A DNA stretch of 64,000 nucleotides from Puia sp963703355 (GCA_963703355.1 OY969813.1:2480001-2544000); one strand, 5' to 3'; positions 18,734-27,314 are shown, counted from the stretch's first letter. Numbers and translations: made by a program. The notes: a model not told the origin generated them from the sequence alone.

Positions 18734-19434
18734 TGGAGCATCAGATAAGATTTGGCAGCAGGACGGTTATTTTCAATCTTGAATACTGCAAGAGGAAGTC
18801 TTTAGGCATTAAAGTGCATCCCGATAGCCGTGTAGAAGTGCTTGCCCCTTTAGAAGCAAAGGAAGAACAGGTATTGGAAAAAGTAAAAGTGAAAGCTCCT
18901 TGGATTTTTAAACAAATTGATCACTTTAATACATACAAACTTTCTACCCCTTCAAGACGATTTATTAATGGCGAGACCCATCTTTATTTAGGTCGACAGT
19001 ACCGGTTGAAAATTGTGCCGGATATTGTATGTGAGGTAAAGGCTTATAGAGGACAACTATGGATACACTCACAAAATCCAAATCCTGAAGTATTAAATAT
19101 GCTATTGGTTAAATGATACAAACAAAAAGCCTATAGATTATTCCATGAGTTATTAAAGGAAGTATTACTAAAATTCAAACGTTACAGAATTGCGGCACCT
19201 GTTTTAATAATACGAACTATGTCTAAAAGATGGGGAAGCTGCACACCACTAGGAAAAATTATTTTGAATGTTGAATTAATTAAAGCATCTAAGGGCTGTG
19301 TTGAATATGTGGTTACTCACGAACTTTGCCATTTGGTACATCATAACCATACCAAAGAATTTTATAATCTTCTCACCAGAATATTGCCAAGCTGGAAAAA
19401 ATGGAAAGATAAGTTAGAATATAGTTTGATTTAA
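18733..19434 (+). pseudogene. YgjP/DUF45 M48-type metallopeptidase gene with an in-frame TGA
   Basis: The frame is open for 127 codons, meets TGA at 19114-19116, then goes on in the same frame to 19434 without another stop. The two parts together make about 233 residues, normal for the YgjP family that often follows hsdR. The N-part has RKSLGIKVHPDSRVEVLAP and the C-part has MSKRWGSCTPLGKIILN and the zinc site THELCHLVHHNHTKEF. The TGA stands where family members have Trp (W-Y-x-x-x-A), so a single TGG to TGA change is the simple explanation. Without readthrough the catalytic part is not made. Confidence 0.8.
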
Positions 19435-19457
19435 TTTACATAAATCAATATTAATTT

Positions 19458-20384
19458 CTAGTCATTACTCCCTAAGAAATATATCGGATGTAGCGGTAAT
19501 AAATTCTTATCATCATCCGTAAGTTTATCGTAAAACTCTTGCCAAGATGAAATAAAATTATCAATATCTAGAAGCTTAATATGTCTATGGCTTTCTCTTG
19601 CAGATCTTTCAGATTCGGATGTAAAATATCCAGATGTAACAAAAAGTCCTATATCCCCATCCTTATTAAGTAAACCTGTTAAACTTCTTATATCATCGAC
19701 AGGAACACTTGCATCTGGTTTATGTTTTACTTGGACTTTTAAACGCGGTGATGTTGCGCCAAGTGGATCACTATATGCAACAATATCTAATCCACCGTCT
19801 TTACCTTTTGGAGAGATAAACGGCGTATAATAGCCCATGGACCTGAGTAAGGCTGCAACTATATCCTGAAATTCATAGGCATTCTTGCTACGAATGTAGT
19901 CTTTGATTCCCGCAATCGCCTGATCTTCTAATAAACTCAAATTTGCTTTTTGAGTCTGAGTTTTGTTCTCATCAAATTCAATTGCGTCACCCGTACTTTT
20001 CTCTTCTTTTTGCTTCCCTCCTTTATTTTCTGCTGCCCAATCTCTATATAATCTTGATGCGGTTTCAAGGAGCTTTAATGGTCCCAACGCCATAGCCTTT
20101 TCACCCTCTTCCGTTAAATACCAAACACCTTTATTTTTTCTTAGGTATCCAGCTTTTATACAGTCGATTGTATAAAAATGTAAAATTGACTTCCATCGAA
20201 CATATCCTGTCTTTTCGTAAATACCCTTCTCCCATTCGGTCATTTCAATTGAATTCTCAATCTTGTCTATGACCTGCTTACCCGGCAAATGTCCCCCGGT
20301 TTCTCTTAGGATTTTAAAAGTTTCATAGATCGTTTTTGCTGCTGACTTTCTTGAAGGAGCTAGTTGATCCAATTCTTGATACAT
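19458..20384 (-). CDS. Mrr-like restriction endonuclease
   Basis: 308 residues. N-terminal winged-helix Mrr_N-like domain (about 1-110, with KSILHFYTIDCIKAGYLRKNKG-type helix and LTEEGEKA), a charged linker (120-148), and a C-terminal PD-(D/E)XK domain: Glu171 in YEFQDIVAALL, Asp200 in GKDGGLDIVAY, and Gln218-x-Lys220 in KVQVKHKP. That E-D-QxK set is typical of type IV enzymes cutting modified DNA. Convergent with the peptidase pseudogene, 23 bases apart. It appears intact. Confidence 0.88.
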   Translation of the reverse strand: MYQELDQLAPSRKSAAKTIYETFKILRETGGHLPGKQVIDKIENSIEMTEWEKGIYEKTGYVRWKSILHFYTIDCIKAGYLRKNKGVWYLTEEGEKAMALGPLKLLETASRLYRDWAAENKGGKQKEEKSTGDAIEFDENKTQTQKANLSLLEDQAIAGIKDYIRSKNAYEFQDIVAALLRSMGYYTPFISPKGKDGGLDIVAYSDPLGATSPRLKVQVKHKPDASVPVDDIRSLTGLLNKDGDIGLFVTSGYFTSESERSARESHRHIKLLDIDNFISSWQEFYDKLTDDDKNLLPLHPIYFLGSND

Positions 20385-20405
20385 ATAATCAAATTAGTTT
20401 GAAAT

Positions 20406-21402
20406 TTATTTAATGAAGCGGGATATTTCATCAAGTAATCGATAGCGTAAAAACCAATCCTAAGATGTCTTGTCAATAATCCAGTCTATAAGACCAGCAG
20501 CTACAGATAGGTCAGTAATTTTGTCAATAAAATATAGATTGATATTTTCGTCTTCATCATAATTTAATAAGTCGTCAGTTGGTGTGTACAATGTAAAAAT
20601 ATTTTTCATAAGTATTAGTCTCCGCAAATTGTGTTTTGTAATTTTTATATTCAGTCAAATTTGACTTGGATTTAACTTGGACCATGGCTCTTTCATTAGT
20701 CACTGGAGATAAAAGATCCAAATCCAAAGTTTTTTGGGTACTACCAATCGGACTTAGTCGTTGCCATCCACCCTGTCGAAATATTAAATCTATTAATACC
20801 TCGAAATCTTGCCAGGTAAGATGTCTTATCAATTCTGATAGTTTAGTTTTTAAATTATACATTGCTGTTTCAACCTCTTTGACCTCAGCTAATTGTTCGC
20901 CGTTTATTTTTGAAACTGCATATTTACTTTCAAGAATATTACAAATAGTGCCTCTGAAACCCTGAACTTTAGAAAGTTTCCCGCTGATATTATTAATATT
21001 CAAACTATTCCCATTTATATCGGAATCTGACCAAGATCCAATTACCGGTCTCGTTTTTGATTTATCCGGCAGAAGAGCAATTATTGGTTCCGAAAAACAC
21101 CACCAGAGCTTTTTTGCATAAAAGGTAACCCATAGTGTTTCCTCATTTGCTTCATAAAACTGCTTTATTTGGTTAATTTGATTGGTAGCTACAAAAGGTT
21201 TCCTGTGTTCAACTTCTATGTAATAGTTGTAAATAATTGGCCAATCTTTTCTAAGGCAACTTTGATGATCTATTTCCTTATATCCAAGCCTGAGAGTTTG
21301 AGATTCTATGATACATTCCTTTTCGTATCCACCATGTTCACCTAATTTGATGAACAACACATTCTTTGGAGAAATAGTTTTAATCATAAATTTATTTTTC
21401 AA
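20406..21402 (-). pseudogene. second Mrr-like nuclease gene, frameshifted and interrupted
   Basis: The main frame gives 275 residues with a C-terminal nuclease domain: Glu201 in TWQDFEVLIDLIF, Asp227/229 in LDLDLLSP, Gln242-x-Lys244 in VQVKSKS. It stops at 20575, but coding sense continues in the next frame (TDDLLNYDEDENINLYFIDK, then AAGLIDWIIDKTS), meets TAG at 20460-20462, and runs on (DWFLRYRLLDEISRFIK) to TAA at 20406. So one frameshift near 20578 and one nonsense codon remove about 55 C-terminal residues. The catalytic residues are kept, so residual function is possible. The N-terminal 190 residues are not recognised. Confidence 0.7.
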
Positions 21403-21511
21403 AGTTATAAGGCTACTTTTTTTTAATAAATTATTCTCAATCGATCTTATTTCTTCTCTCCCGTATTAATATCTCGCAAATAATTTTTAAGATTAGAAAT
21501 GAGATCGTACT

Positions 21512-23551
21512 CTACCATGCACCAATCTCCCTGCCCCAATAATCCCAAATCATCACCATCGCCATTGTGTCCAGTTCGCAATATCTTAATAACCCATCCC
21601 GATAGATTCGTCTTTGCTCTTCAGTAATATCGGTAAATTGCAAATATGCATAGGCGATCATGGCTGCACCGCCATTGTTTAATTCCAACAAACTGCTGTC
21701 GGTAAGTTCAAATCGGACTTTGTCAATTTCTCCAAATAATGCCGGTAATGTGTTGTATGGATTAAAACCAGACTCTTCACTTATCCAGATATGGGGCTCT
21801 TTGAAATTCAGGCTGGGCATAACTGAGGTACTATAGATTGGTTTGCTATATTTATCCCGAATATAGTCAGAGCTTTTTATAACAGCAGGTAAGATATCTT
21901 TTATAGAGTTGGACCCTTTGGCGTACAAGGAATAGAAATGATTTAAAACCAATTCATACAGATCTTTCATATCATTAGCAGGTTCCCAAACACTGGGTGT
22001 ATCTTTTGTTCGATGTGAGATCTCCTCAATGAATGCTAGGAGTTCGGCTTTATCCGGGACACTGGATTCCCTTTCTTCCAGTAGTTGCTTATAGATATGG
22101 TTCAGGTAATTGTTTTCGTGCTGATGGTATCGGAATATTGTTCCGGGTTTCCCGGACAGATCTTTTCTCAAAGACCTAATAAACTTATAGTTAGGAAAAA
22201 ATCCTTTGTCGAAGGATAGGTATTGATTTTTATGGGAGATATTCCCTTTCTCATCCATCAAATGATAAGAATATTGAAACGCCACGGCTTCATAGGGCCT
22301 TCTGTTCTTATGAAAAGGAAGTGCCACCGCTGTTGTTTCGAAGTCTATGAAATGATAGGGAGGTTTCAAGGTTTCGAATACCTGCTCCAATCCTTCAATA
22401 TCCAGGTAAGGTAAATAATCGTTTGTTTTCGATTTTAAGATCTGGATATTTCTTCTCTGCGTGGCGTCTAAAGTTGTTCCTCCGGCATTTACATAATTTT
22501 GAGCCGCATATAGTGACTCGTCAGCATGCTTAAGAAAAAATATTTCCTTAGAGATGGCGTTGCTCACGATACCTGTAGCACCGGCCTTTCCACCCCAGAG
22601 TTCTAAAATAAGTCTGTCTTTAATGGTTTCATCTGTGCATTTTGCAAGATGCTTCCAACATTCATGAAAACCACTTTGCATTCCCAATGGGTATTCTTCA
22701 TTTTTAAACTCACAGTCCCTGCATTTCCTTCCTAAATGACTCGTCCAAATTCTCTCATTGGCGATATACTTGTCGGCTAAAAAATTCACTAGGTCTTCAA
22801 ATGCCCATTCTCCTTCCAGTTCGATCTTGACAGGATTTGAATAAATCCAATTACACTCAGTTTCAACATTGATAACTTTCAAGGGAATGATCCCCAAATC
22901 CTTTTGAGTAATGCCTTCCTGAACTGTGATGTTTATACGGGATCCGTTCCTTATTATTTTGAAGATTTGATTTAAACCTTCTATGGTCGCATCGACCGTT
23001 TTATCGACCAGTATCAAATGAGCAATAACTTTTTTCCCCGGATTTGCTTTTTTTACCACCCATTTCTGAAATGCGATGTCGTACAAATAAATACTCCAGT
23101 CCTTATCCAAATATTGTTTGCTTTTATTAACTCCCTTCTTACCAGTTGCCAAAAACTCAACATCATTGTCCCAGGACTTTGCCTTTACTTCATAAATATG
23201 AATGGTATTCTCGTTTTCAACAATCAGATCGGTTCGTACAAAGAAATTTTCATGTCTGAATGCCGCTTCGGCTATTACTATTTGTCCGGGCCGGGACCTT
23301 TTAATGGCAGTTTGATCAAGAGATTTCTGATAATCCAATTCATCGATCGTGATATCTTCTCCAATGGGATCATTGCAAAATATAAACTTCGCCAATTCTC
23401 CTACCTGGTAACCTCCCTCAGCAAGAGCCATCAAAAAGGGATCATCCAGGTTTTGGTTGGCATAAATCGTTTTATTGGCCCCATAGTAGACTTTCGTGGG
23501 ACACTCGAGAGCCAGCCTGAAACGTGATTTCGTAAAATAGCCCATTGCCAA
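21512..23551 (-). CDS. DUF2779 putative nuclease
   Basis: 679 residues. The N-terminus FTKSRFRLALECPTKVYYG matches the start of DUF2779 proteins. A PD-(D/E)XK-like segment follows (VRTDLIVE then HIYEVKAKSWDND), four Cys near residues 281-305 (CRDCEF and CWKHLAKC) suggest a metal cluster, and an RNase H/DEDD-like segment begins with YHFIDFETTAVALP near 395 and includes KFIRSLRKDL. A dual nuclease is implied; the biological role is unknown. ATG at 23545 is an equally good start. Three bases downstream of the next gene, so one transcript. Confidence 0.78.
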   Translation of the reverse strand: MAMGYFTKSRFRLALECPTKVYYGANKTIYANQNLDDPFLMALAEGGYQVGELAKFIFCNDPIGEDITIDELDYQKSLDQTAIKRSRPGQIVIAEAAFRHENFFVRTDLIVENENTIHIYEVKAKSWDNDVEFLATGKKGVNKSKQYLDKDWSIYLYDIAFQKWVVKKANPGKKVIAHLILVDKTVDATIEGLNQIFKIIRNGSRINITVQEGITQKDLGIIPLKVINVETECNWIYSNPVKIELEGEWAFEDLVNFLADKYIANERIWTSHLGRKCRDCEFKNEEYPLGMQSGFHECWKHLAKCTDETIKDRLILELWGGKAGATGIVSNAISKEIFFLKHADESLYAAQNYVNAGGTTLDATQRRNIQILKSKTNDYLPYLDIEGLEQVFETLKPPYHFIDFETTAVALPFHKNRRPYEAVAFQYSYHLMDEKGNISHKNQYLSFDKGFFPNYKFIRSLRKDLSGKPGTIFRYHQHENNYLNHIYKQLLEERESSVPDKAELLAFIEEISHRTKDTPSVWEPANDMKDLYELVLNHFYSLYAKGSNSIKDILPAVIKSSDYIRDKYSKPIYSTSVMPSLNFKEPHIWISEESGFNPYNTLPALFGEIDKVRFELTDSSLLELNNGGAAMIAYAYLQFTDITEEQRRIYRDGLLRYCELDTMAMVMIWDYWGREIGAW

Positions 23552-23553
23552 TC

Positions 23554-24165
23554 TTAATTTATCTCTATAGCCTCTCTATCGCTTACTTCCTTGCTTGAAA
23601 AAAAATGTTCAATTTCAGTTATTTGATCCTTTGATAATTTCTCCAGTAAATAATCAGTTGCAACCTCACTTTGACAGTCTTCATACATATAAAACGCATT
23701 GAAAGTCATAGGATGAGCCGCCCTCTTATATTTCCCAACTATAGCTGCTTTGTTCAATTGCTTTTCATAATCCACTACAATAGCGGGATCCTTGTCTCTA
23801 CCGCCAGGCTCATTCTTCATCAACAAATGTTTAAGGCCGTCTGAAGTTCCAACACATTTGAAATTTATCTTACGAATGTCGAGTGTAGAAATTGCTTCAT
23901 CAAGCAGATCCTCTCCGTGGTCTTTAATAGTTAGGTCTCCTTCGAGAACAACTTTATTCAGGATATTAACCAGGTCATTATTCAATAAAACCGCGCAATT
24001 GCTGCAAATAGTCAACAAAAGTTCAGAGTCGCGAATAAAAACATGTTTTTCGTCGTCTGTAATCGGCGTTGACGCACTTTCCACATTTTTAGATATGGCA
24101 ATATAATTGTCCTCGTAATAGATTTCTCTATCGCACTTATCGCAGTTTGTATAAACCTTTCGCAT
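23554..24165 (-). CDS. CxxC zinc-ribbon-like protein co-transcribed with DUF2779 gene
   Basis: 203 residues. CDKC (residues 8-11) and CSNC (about 53-56) could hold one zinc ion. The rest is acidic and helical (DYLLEKLSKDQITEIEHFF) and not recognised. The stop lies 2 bases from the start of the DUF2779 gene, so the two proteins probably act together. No known family can be named. Confidence 0.6.
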   Translation of the reverse strand: MRKVYTNCDKCDREIYYEDNYIAISKNVESASTPITDDEKHVFIRDSELLLTICSNCAVLLNNDLVNILNKVVLEGDLTIKDHGEDLLDEAISTLDIRKINFKCVGTSDGLKHLLMKNEPGGRDKDPAIVVDYEKQLNKAAIVGKYKRAAHPMTFNAFYMYEDCQSEVATDYLLEKLSKDQITEIEHFFSSKEVSDREAIEIN

Positions 24166-24204
24166 GGCAGGCAGTTGACTTTATGAAATTAAGTTATATA
24201 TGAT

Positions 24205-24810
24205 TCAAATCCTTTTATTCAGCTTGTCAATAATCGCCGCCACCGTCCTTTTACTGACATCAATAATCTCGGCGATTTGAGATTCGGTTTTGTTCTCAGC
24301 AAGCAGATCCAGGATTCTTTGTTCCTTATAGGTATATTTTCTACTATCCCCATCGAAAGGAGCGCGGCCCCCTAAAAAAGCCCGTTCCATGGGTTCGCTA
24401 TAGTAATAATCATATTCATGTACACATTTGATTGCCCGGCAAATGACATCACTATCCGTAATTTTAGTCAGATATGAATTGGCTCCCAATTCCATCATTT
24501 TCTTTATCATACTCGCATCATTGTGCATGCTGAGAATAATGACCTTCAATGTGGGATATTTCTCCCTTATTTTCGGAAGCGTCTGAATGCCATCCATTAC
24601 GGGCATGGCAATATTCAATATCACTACATCCGGGATCTCCTTTTCTAATAACTCCAATAATTCCCTGCCATTGCTAGCTTCTTTGGCGATAACAATATCC
24701 GGGTGTTTTAACATGGCAGTTTTTACGCCGGATCTGAAAAGCCAGTGATCGTCCGCATGAAATACAATTATCTTTTTCTCGTTTGGTTTATCTGGAATGA
24801 GTTGTGTCAT
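24205..24810 (-). CDS. LuxR-type response regulator without phospho-acceptor Asp
   Basis: 201 residues: receiver domain (13-130) and LuxR-type helix-turn-helix (about 158-201, KEQRILDLLAENKTESQIAE). The acidic pair Asp20-Asp21 (FHADDH), Ser94 (ILSMHND) and Lys116 (SYLTKI) are present, but the phospho-acceptor position in VVILNIAMPVMDG is Asn66 (codon AAT) instead of Asp. It should therefore not be controlled by normal phosphorylation. No histidine kinase is nearby. It faces the WYL regulator gene across a repeat-bearing region. Confidence 0.85.
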   Translation of the reverse strand: MTQLIPDKPNEKKIIVFHADDHWLFRSGVKTAMLKHPDIVIAKEASNGRELLELLEKEIPDVVILNIAMPVMDGIQTLPKIREKYPTLKVIILSMHNDASMIKKMMELGANSYLTKITDSDVICRAIKCVHEYDYYYSEPMERAFLGGRAPFDGDSRKYTYKEQRILDLLAENKTESQIAEIIDVSKRTVAAIIDKLNKRI

Positions 24811-24851
24811 TTGGTTGGGGTTGTGAGATCTAAAGTAAAATGATCCGGCGT

Positions 24852-24933
24852 CAAATCATGTCGTTCGGATTGGCTGTTTTGAATTTAACATTTAATAAGT
24901 GTCGATGCGACGACATGATTTGTCGTTCAGATT
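24852..24933. promoter_or_regulatory. inverted and direct repeats between response regulator and WYL genes
   Basis: CAAATCATGTCGT (24852-24864) is repeated as its exact reverse complement at 24910-24922. In addition TGTCGTTCGGATT (24860-24872) recurs as TGTCGTTCAGATT (24921-24933) in direct orientation. The region separates two divergent regulator genes, so it is a likely operator, for the WYL protein or the response regulator. Confidence 0.55.
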
Positions 24934-24960
24934 TTGTAGATTCGATTCCTAACATTGCAC

Positions 24961-25881
24961 ATGCCAAAGGAAACATTTATATCCCGTTTTGCATTGATCT
25001 TGAAAAGACTGGAAAAAGGCCCGGCTACTTATGATCAGATCGCTGAATTCCTGGAAGGTGAGTCTTCTATACAGGCCAAGGATTTTTCCGTTTCCAGGCG
25101 AACCCTGCAAAGGGATATTAAAGACATTCATTCCCAACTCAACATTGAAATCGTAAATGAAAAGAAGGGCGATAAAAGATATTTCATTAAAAACAGGGCG
25201 GAGACGGAAGAGTATGGTGAACGTCTGCTCGAATCATACCAGATCGTAAACGCCATCAACGCCGCACAGGAATTCAGCAAGTTTGTTTTCCTGGATACCC
25301 GTAAACCAAAGGGCCTGGATCATTTTCACGCTTTGTTACATGCTATCCGAAATAAAAAGGTGTTGAATTTCAGTCATTGCAAATTCCCTGACGATATTCT
25401 TTCCAAACGTTGTGTGCATCCCCTGGGATTGAAAGAATCCCAGGGTCGCTGGTATCTGATAGCTGTAGACACGAAGGATAAAAAACTCAAAACCTTCGGA
25501 CTGGATCGGATAGAAGATATTGATATCAGTAAAACAAGGTTCAGGGAAACTTATTCCTACAATCTGCCTGAGTTCTTCGCTTATTCATTTGGTATCGCGG
25601 GTACTCATAGCGAAAAGCCCCAACTGATCCTGCTGAAGTTTTCCTTTGCTCAGGCCCAGTATATAAAAGCCTATCCCCTGCACAGTTCACAGAAAATAAT
25701 TGAAGAGGATAAGAAATCCCTGATCGTTGAGATCAATGTGTACATCACCTATGATCTCGTAAAGGAATTACTTTCCTATGGATCGGATCTGCAGGTTATT
25801 AGTCCGGCGAGGTTGCGAAATGAGATAAAGAATAACCTTTCCGCAACGCTAAAATATTATACAGAATACCCAACAAGATGA
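24961..25881 (+). CDS. WYL-domain transcriptional regulator
   Basis: About 306 residues from MPKETFISRF; an ATG 6 bases upstream is possible. N-terminal winged helix (LEKGPATYDQIAEFLEG, then SRRTLQRDIKDIHSQLNI) and a central WYL domain (VHPLGLKESQGRWYLIAVDTKDKKLKTFGLDRI) with the C-terminal WCX extension. WYL proteins bind nucleic acid or nucleotide ligands and often control defence islands; the island next door makes that a fair inference. Its stop overlaps the ATG of a 44-residue membrane peptide (ATGA). Confidence 0.88.
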   Translation: MPKETFISRFALILKRLEKGPATYDQIAEFLEGESSIQAKDFSVSRRTLQRDIKDIHSQLNIEIVNEKKGDKRYFIKNRAETEEYGERLLESYQIVNAINAAQEFSKFVFLDTRKPKGLDHFHALLHAIRNKKVLNFSHCKFPDDILSKRCVHPLGLKESQGRWYLIAVDTKDKKLKTFGLDRIEDIDISKTRFRETYSYNLPEFFAYSFGIAGTHSEKPQLILLKFSFAQAQYIKAYPLHSSQKIIEEDKKSLIVEINVYITYDLVKELLSYGSDLQVISPARLRNEIKNNLSATLKYYTEYPTR

Positions 25882-26012
25882 AACCAATGAACAAGAAATT
25901 AAAGACAGGATTAATATACTTTTTTGCCATTGTTTCCGGGTTTTTTGCCTTATTTGTTATTTATAAAACGGCTTTGGACACTTTCAATCCGGATAGCAAT
26001 TCATTCACTTAA
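25878..26012 (+). CDS. 44-residue single-helix membrane peptide
   Basis: ATG at 25878 overlaps the WYL stop (ATGA). The translation has a basic N-terminus (MKPMNKKLKTG) followed by one hydrophobic helix (LIYFFAIVSGFFALFVIYK) and a short polar tail. The overlap suggests co-expression with the regulator. No family recognised; it may be chance, but the signal-anchor pattern is clear. Confidence 0.45.
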   Translation: MKPMNKKLKTGLIYFFAIVSGFFALFVIYKTALDTFNPDSNSFT

Positions 26013-26017
26013 TATTT

Positions 26018-26033
26018 AGGGTGATTTCACCCT
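26018..26033 (+). terminator. possible terminator hairpin after the WYL operon
   Basis: Perfect inverted repeat AGGGTG-ATTT-CACCCT, 5 bases after the 44-residue ORF. The following sequence is T-rich (TAGTTATGTTATTTTA) but has no uninterrupted T run, so it is only a candidate. Confidence 0.35.
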
Positions 26034-26089
26034 TAGTTATGTTATTTTAACATCGGAAATTTAGTCCTGAGCCAGGGTATTTTTGGAAA

Positions 26090-26548
26090 ATGAAACTTCC
26101 AAAATATCCAGTGAAAACTGAGTTATTGTCGATGATTTATGAATTTACCAGTCGTGGTCCCAGGGGTCAAATTCATAAAATTGTAAAATACAGCGAGACT
26201 AATTTAAAGGACGTTTACAATCTTGCATTAGGCGACAAAGACCCGTTAACAGAAAAAATTGATTATAACACAATTTCCAACAACGAAGACAGCGATATGG
26301 TTCTCGCAACGGTAGTTTCAACCGTATATGCATTTACAGAGAAATATCCTGATGCCCGGATCTTTGCTACAGGTACTACGAAGTCAAGAAACCGATTGTA
26401 TAGAATAGGTATTACCAAATATCTTTTGGAGATAAAGCATGATTTTCAAGTATTTGGACTTATAGACGATGACTGGGTAGAATTTGAGACAGGAGTTGAA
26501 TACGAGGCATTTTTAGTTCAAAGAAAAAATAGTAAATTTAAAGTATGA
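26090..26548 (+). CDS. DUF6934 family protein
   Basis: 152 residues matching the Bacteroidota family now called DUF6934: KLPKYPVKTELLSMIYEFTS, YNLALGDKDPLTEKIDYNTISNN, VLATVVSTVYAFTEKYPDARIFATGTT, SRNRLYRIGITKYL and YEAFLVQRK. The function is unknown. Its stop overlaps the ATG of a 51-residue basic protein by 4 bases, a pairing seen repeatedly in this phylum and suggestive of a two-gene accessory or toxin-antitoxin-like module (inference). Confidence 0.8.
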   Translation: MKLPKYPVKTELLSMIYEFTSRGPRGQIHKIVKYSETNLKDVYNLALGDKDPLTEKIDYNTISNNEDSDMVLATVVSTVYAFTEKYPDARIFATGTTKSRNRLYRIGITKYLLEIKHDFQVFGLIDDDWVEFETGVEYEAFLVQRKNSKFKV

Positions 26549-26700
26549 CTATCAGGGAACACAATAGAAAGAAGACTCCAATCATTAAAATTGACAAATC
26601 CCTGGAGAAATATAGAAAGCAGCCTATATTTCAAGACAAGCTTGACAAAGCAAACGAAGTGCTTGGTAGAGTTGGGCTTCCCAAAAAGAAAAAAGCATAG
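26545..26700 (+). CDS. 51-residue basic partner of DUF6934 (copy 1)
   Basis: ATG overlaps the DUF6934 stop. The translation is Lys-rich: KKTPIIKIDKSLEKYRKQ, FQDKLDKANEVLGRVG, LPKKKKA. A near-identical copy lies at 29745-29897. Helical, DNA- or protein-binding character is likely; no known domain. It overlaps on the opposite strand the spurious extension of the PKD lipoprotein frame. Confidence 0.65.
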   Translation: MTIREHNRKKTPIIKIDKSLEKYRKQPIFQDKLDKANEVLGRVGLPKKKKA

Positions 26701-27090
26701 CGCTGTGGGTGTGCTGTGACTGTTATTGTCCGTTACTTTCAATTCAAATGCATAAAGCCCTGACACGGATAATTTTCTAACTGTGGTAGTAGGGCTATTC
26801 ATGAAGACCAAAACAGATTGCGATGGTCCGGCTATTTGTCTCCATTTATAACGGGCGATGGTTTCCATTAATTCTGTTACAGCAGAGCCATGGAATACAA
26901 CACTGTCCTGAGGCCCGATAATGGTTAAGTTCGGCCCCGCGACGGAAGCAGGATATTGTGGTCCGGCCGGCGGAGCATATACCCCTTTGACAGGGTGTGA
27001 TTGCTCTTTAATACAGGACGCGAAAATGCTTACCGTAAGCAGGATGAACAGCAGATCGAAATAGCCAAAAAGTCTGATTGAATTTTTCAC
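26700..27090 (-). pseudogene. truncated PKD-type lipoprotein
   Basis: The frame starts with a lipoprotein signal (LLFILLTVSIFASC, lipobox Cys near residue 26) and continues with a PKD/K319-like domain: NLTIIGPQDSVVFHGSA, YKWRQIAGPSQSVL, SPTTTVRKLSVSGLYAFELKVTDN. After about residue 130 the domain ends abruptly and the frame runs antisense through the 51-residue gene to 26518. Normal members have several PKD repeats, so this looks like a 5' remnant cut by the DUF6934 module. Confidence 0.55.
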
Positions 27091-27314
27091 ATTCCAAGGT
27101 TATAAAGACCAAAAAACGATATATCCAATTTAGCCAGTTAAAGGCACTCATCAAAAAAATTCCCGGCCCCTGATTTGATTTTAGGCCTTCCGGCGGATGG
27201 CTTCTAAAGCAATTGTCTGATGAGGTAAGGATACGACGTGCTTTGTCGCCCATCTTCTTTAGATTTGATTTCCTGAAACCTTTTCCGCGGTTAATCATTT
27301 ATAAATAAGGCTCT

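Noticed and set aside
27008..27298. 96-codon open frame on the minus strand upstream of rmuC
   Set aside because: Overlaps the 5' part of the PKD lipoprotein in another frame and shows no protein-like pattern.
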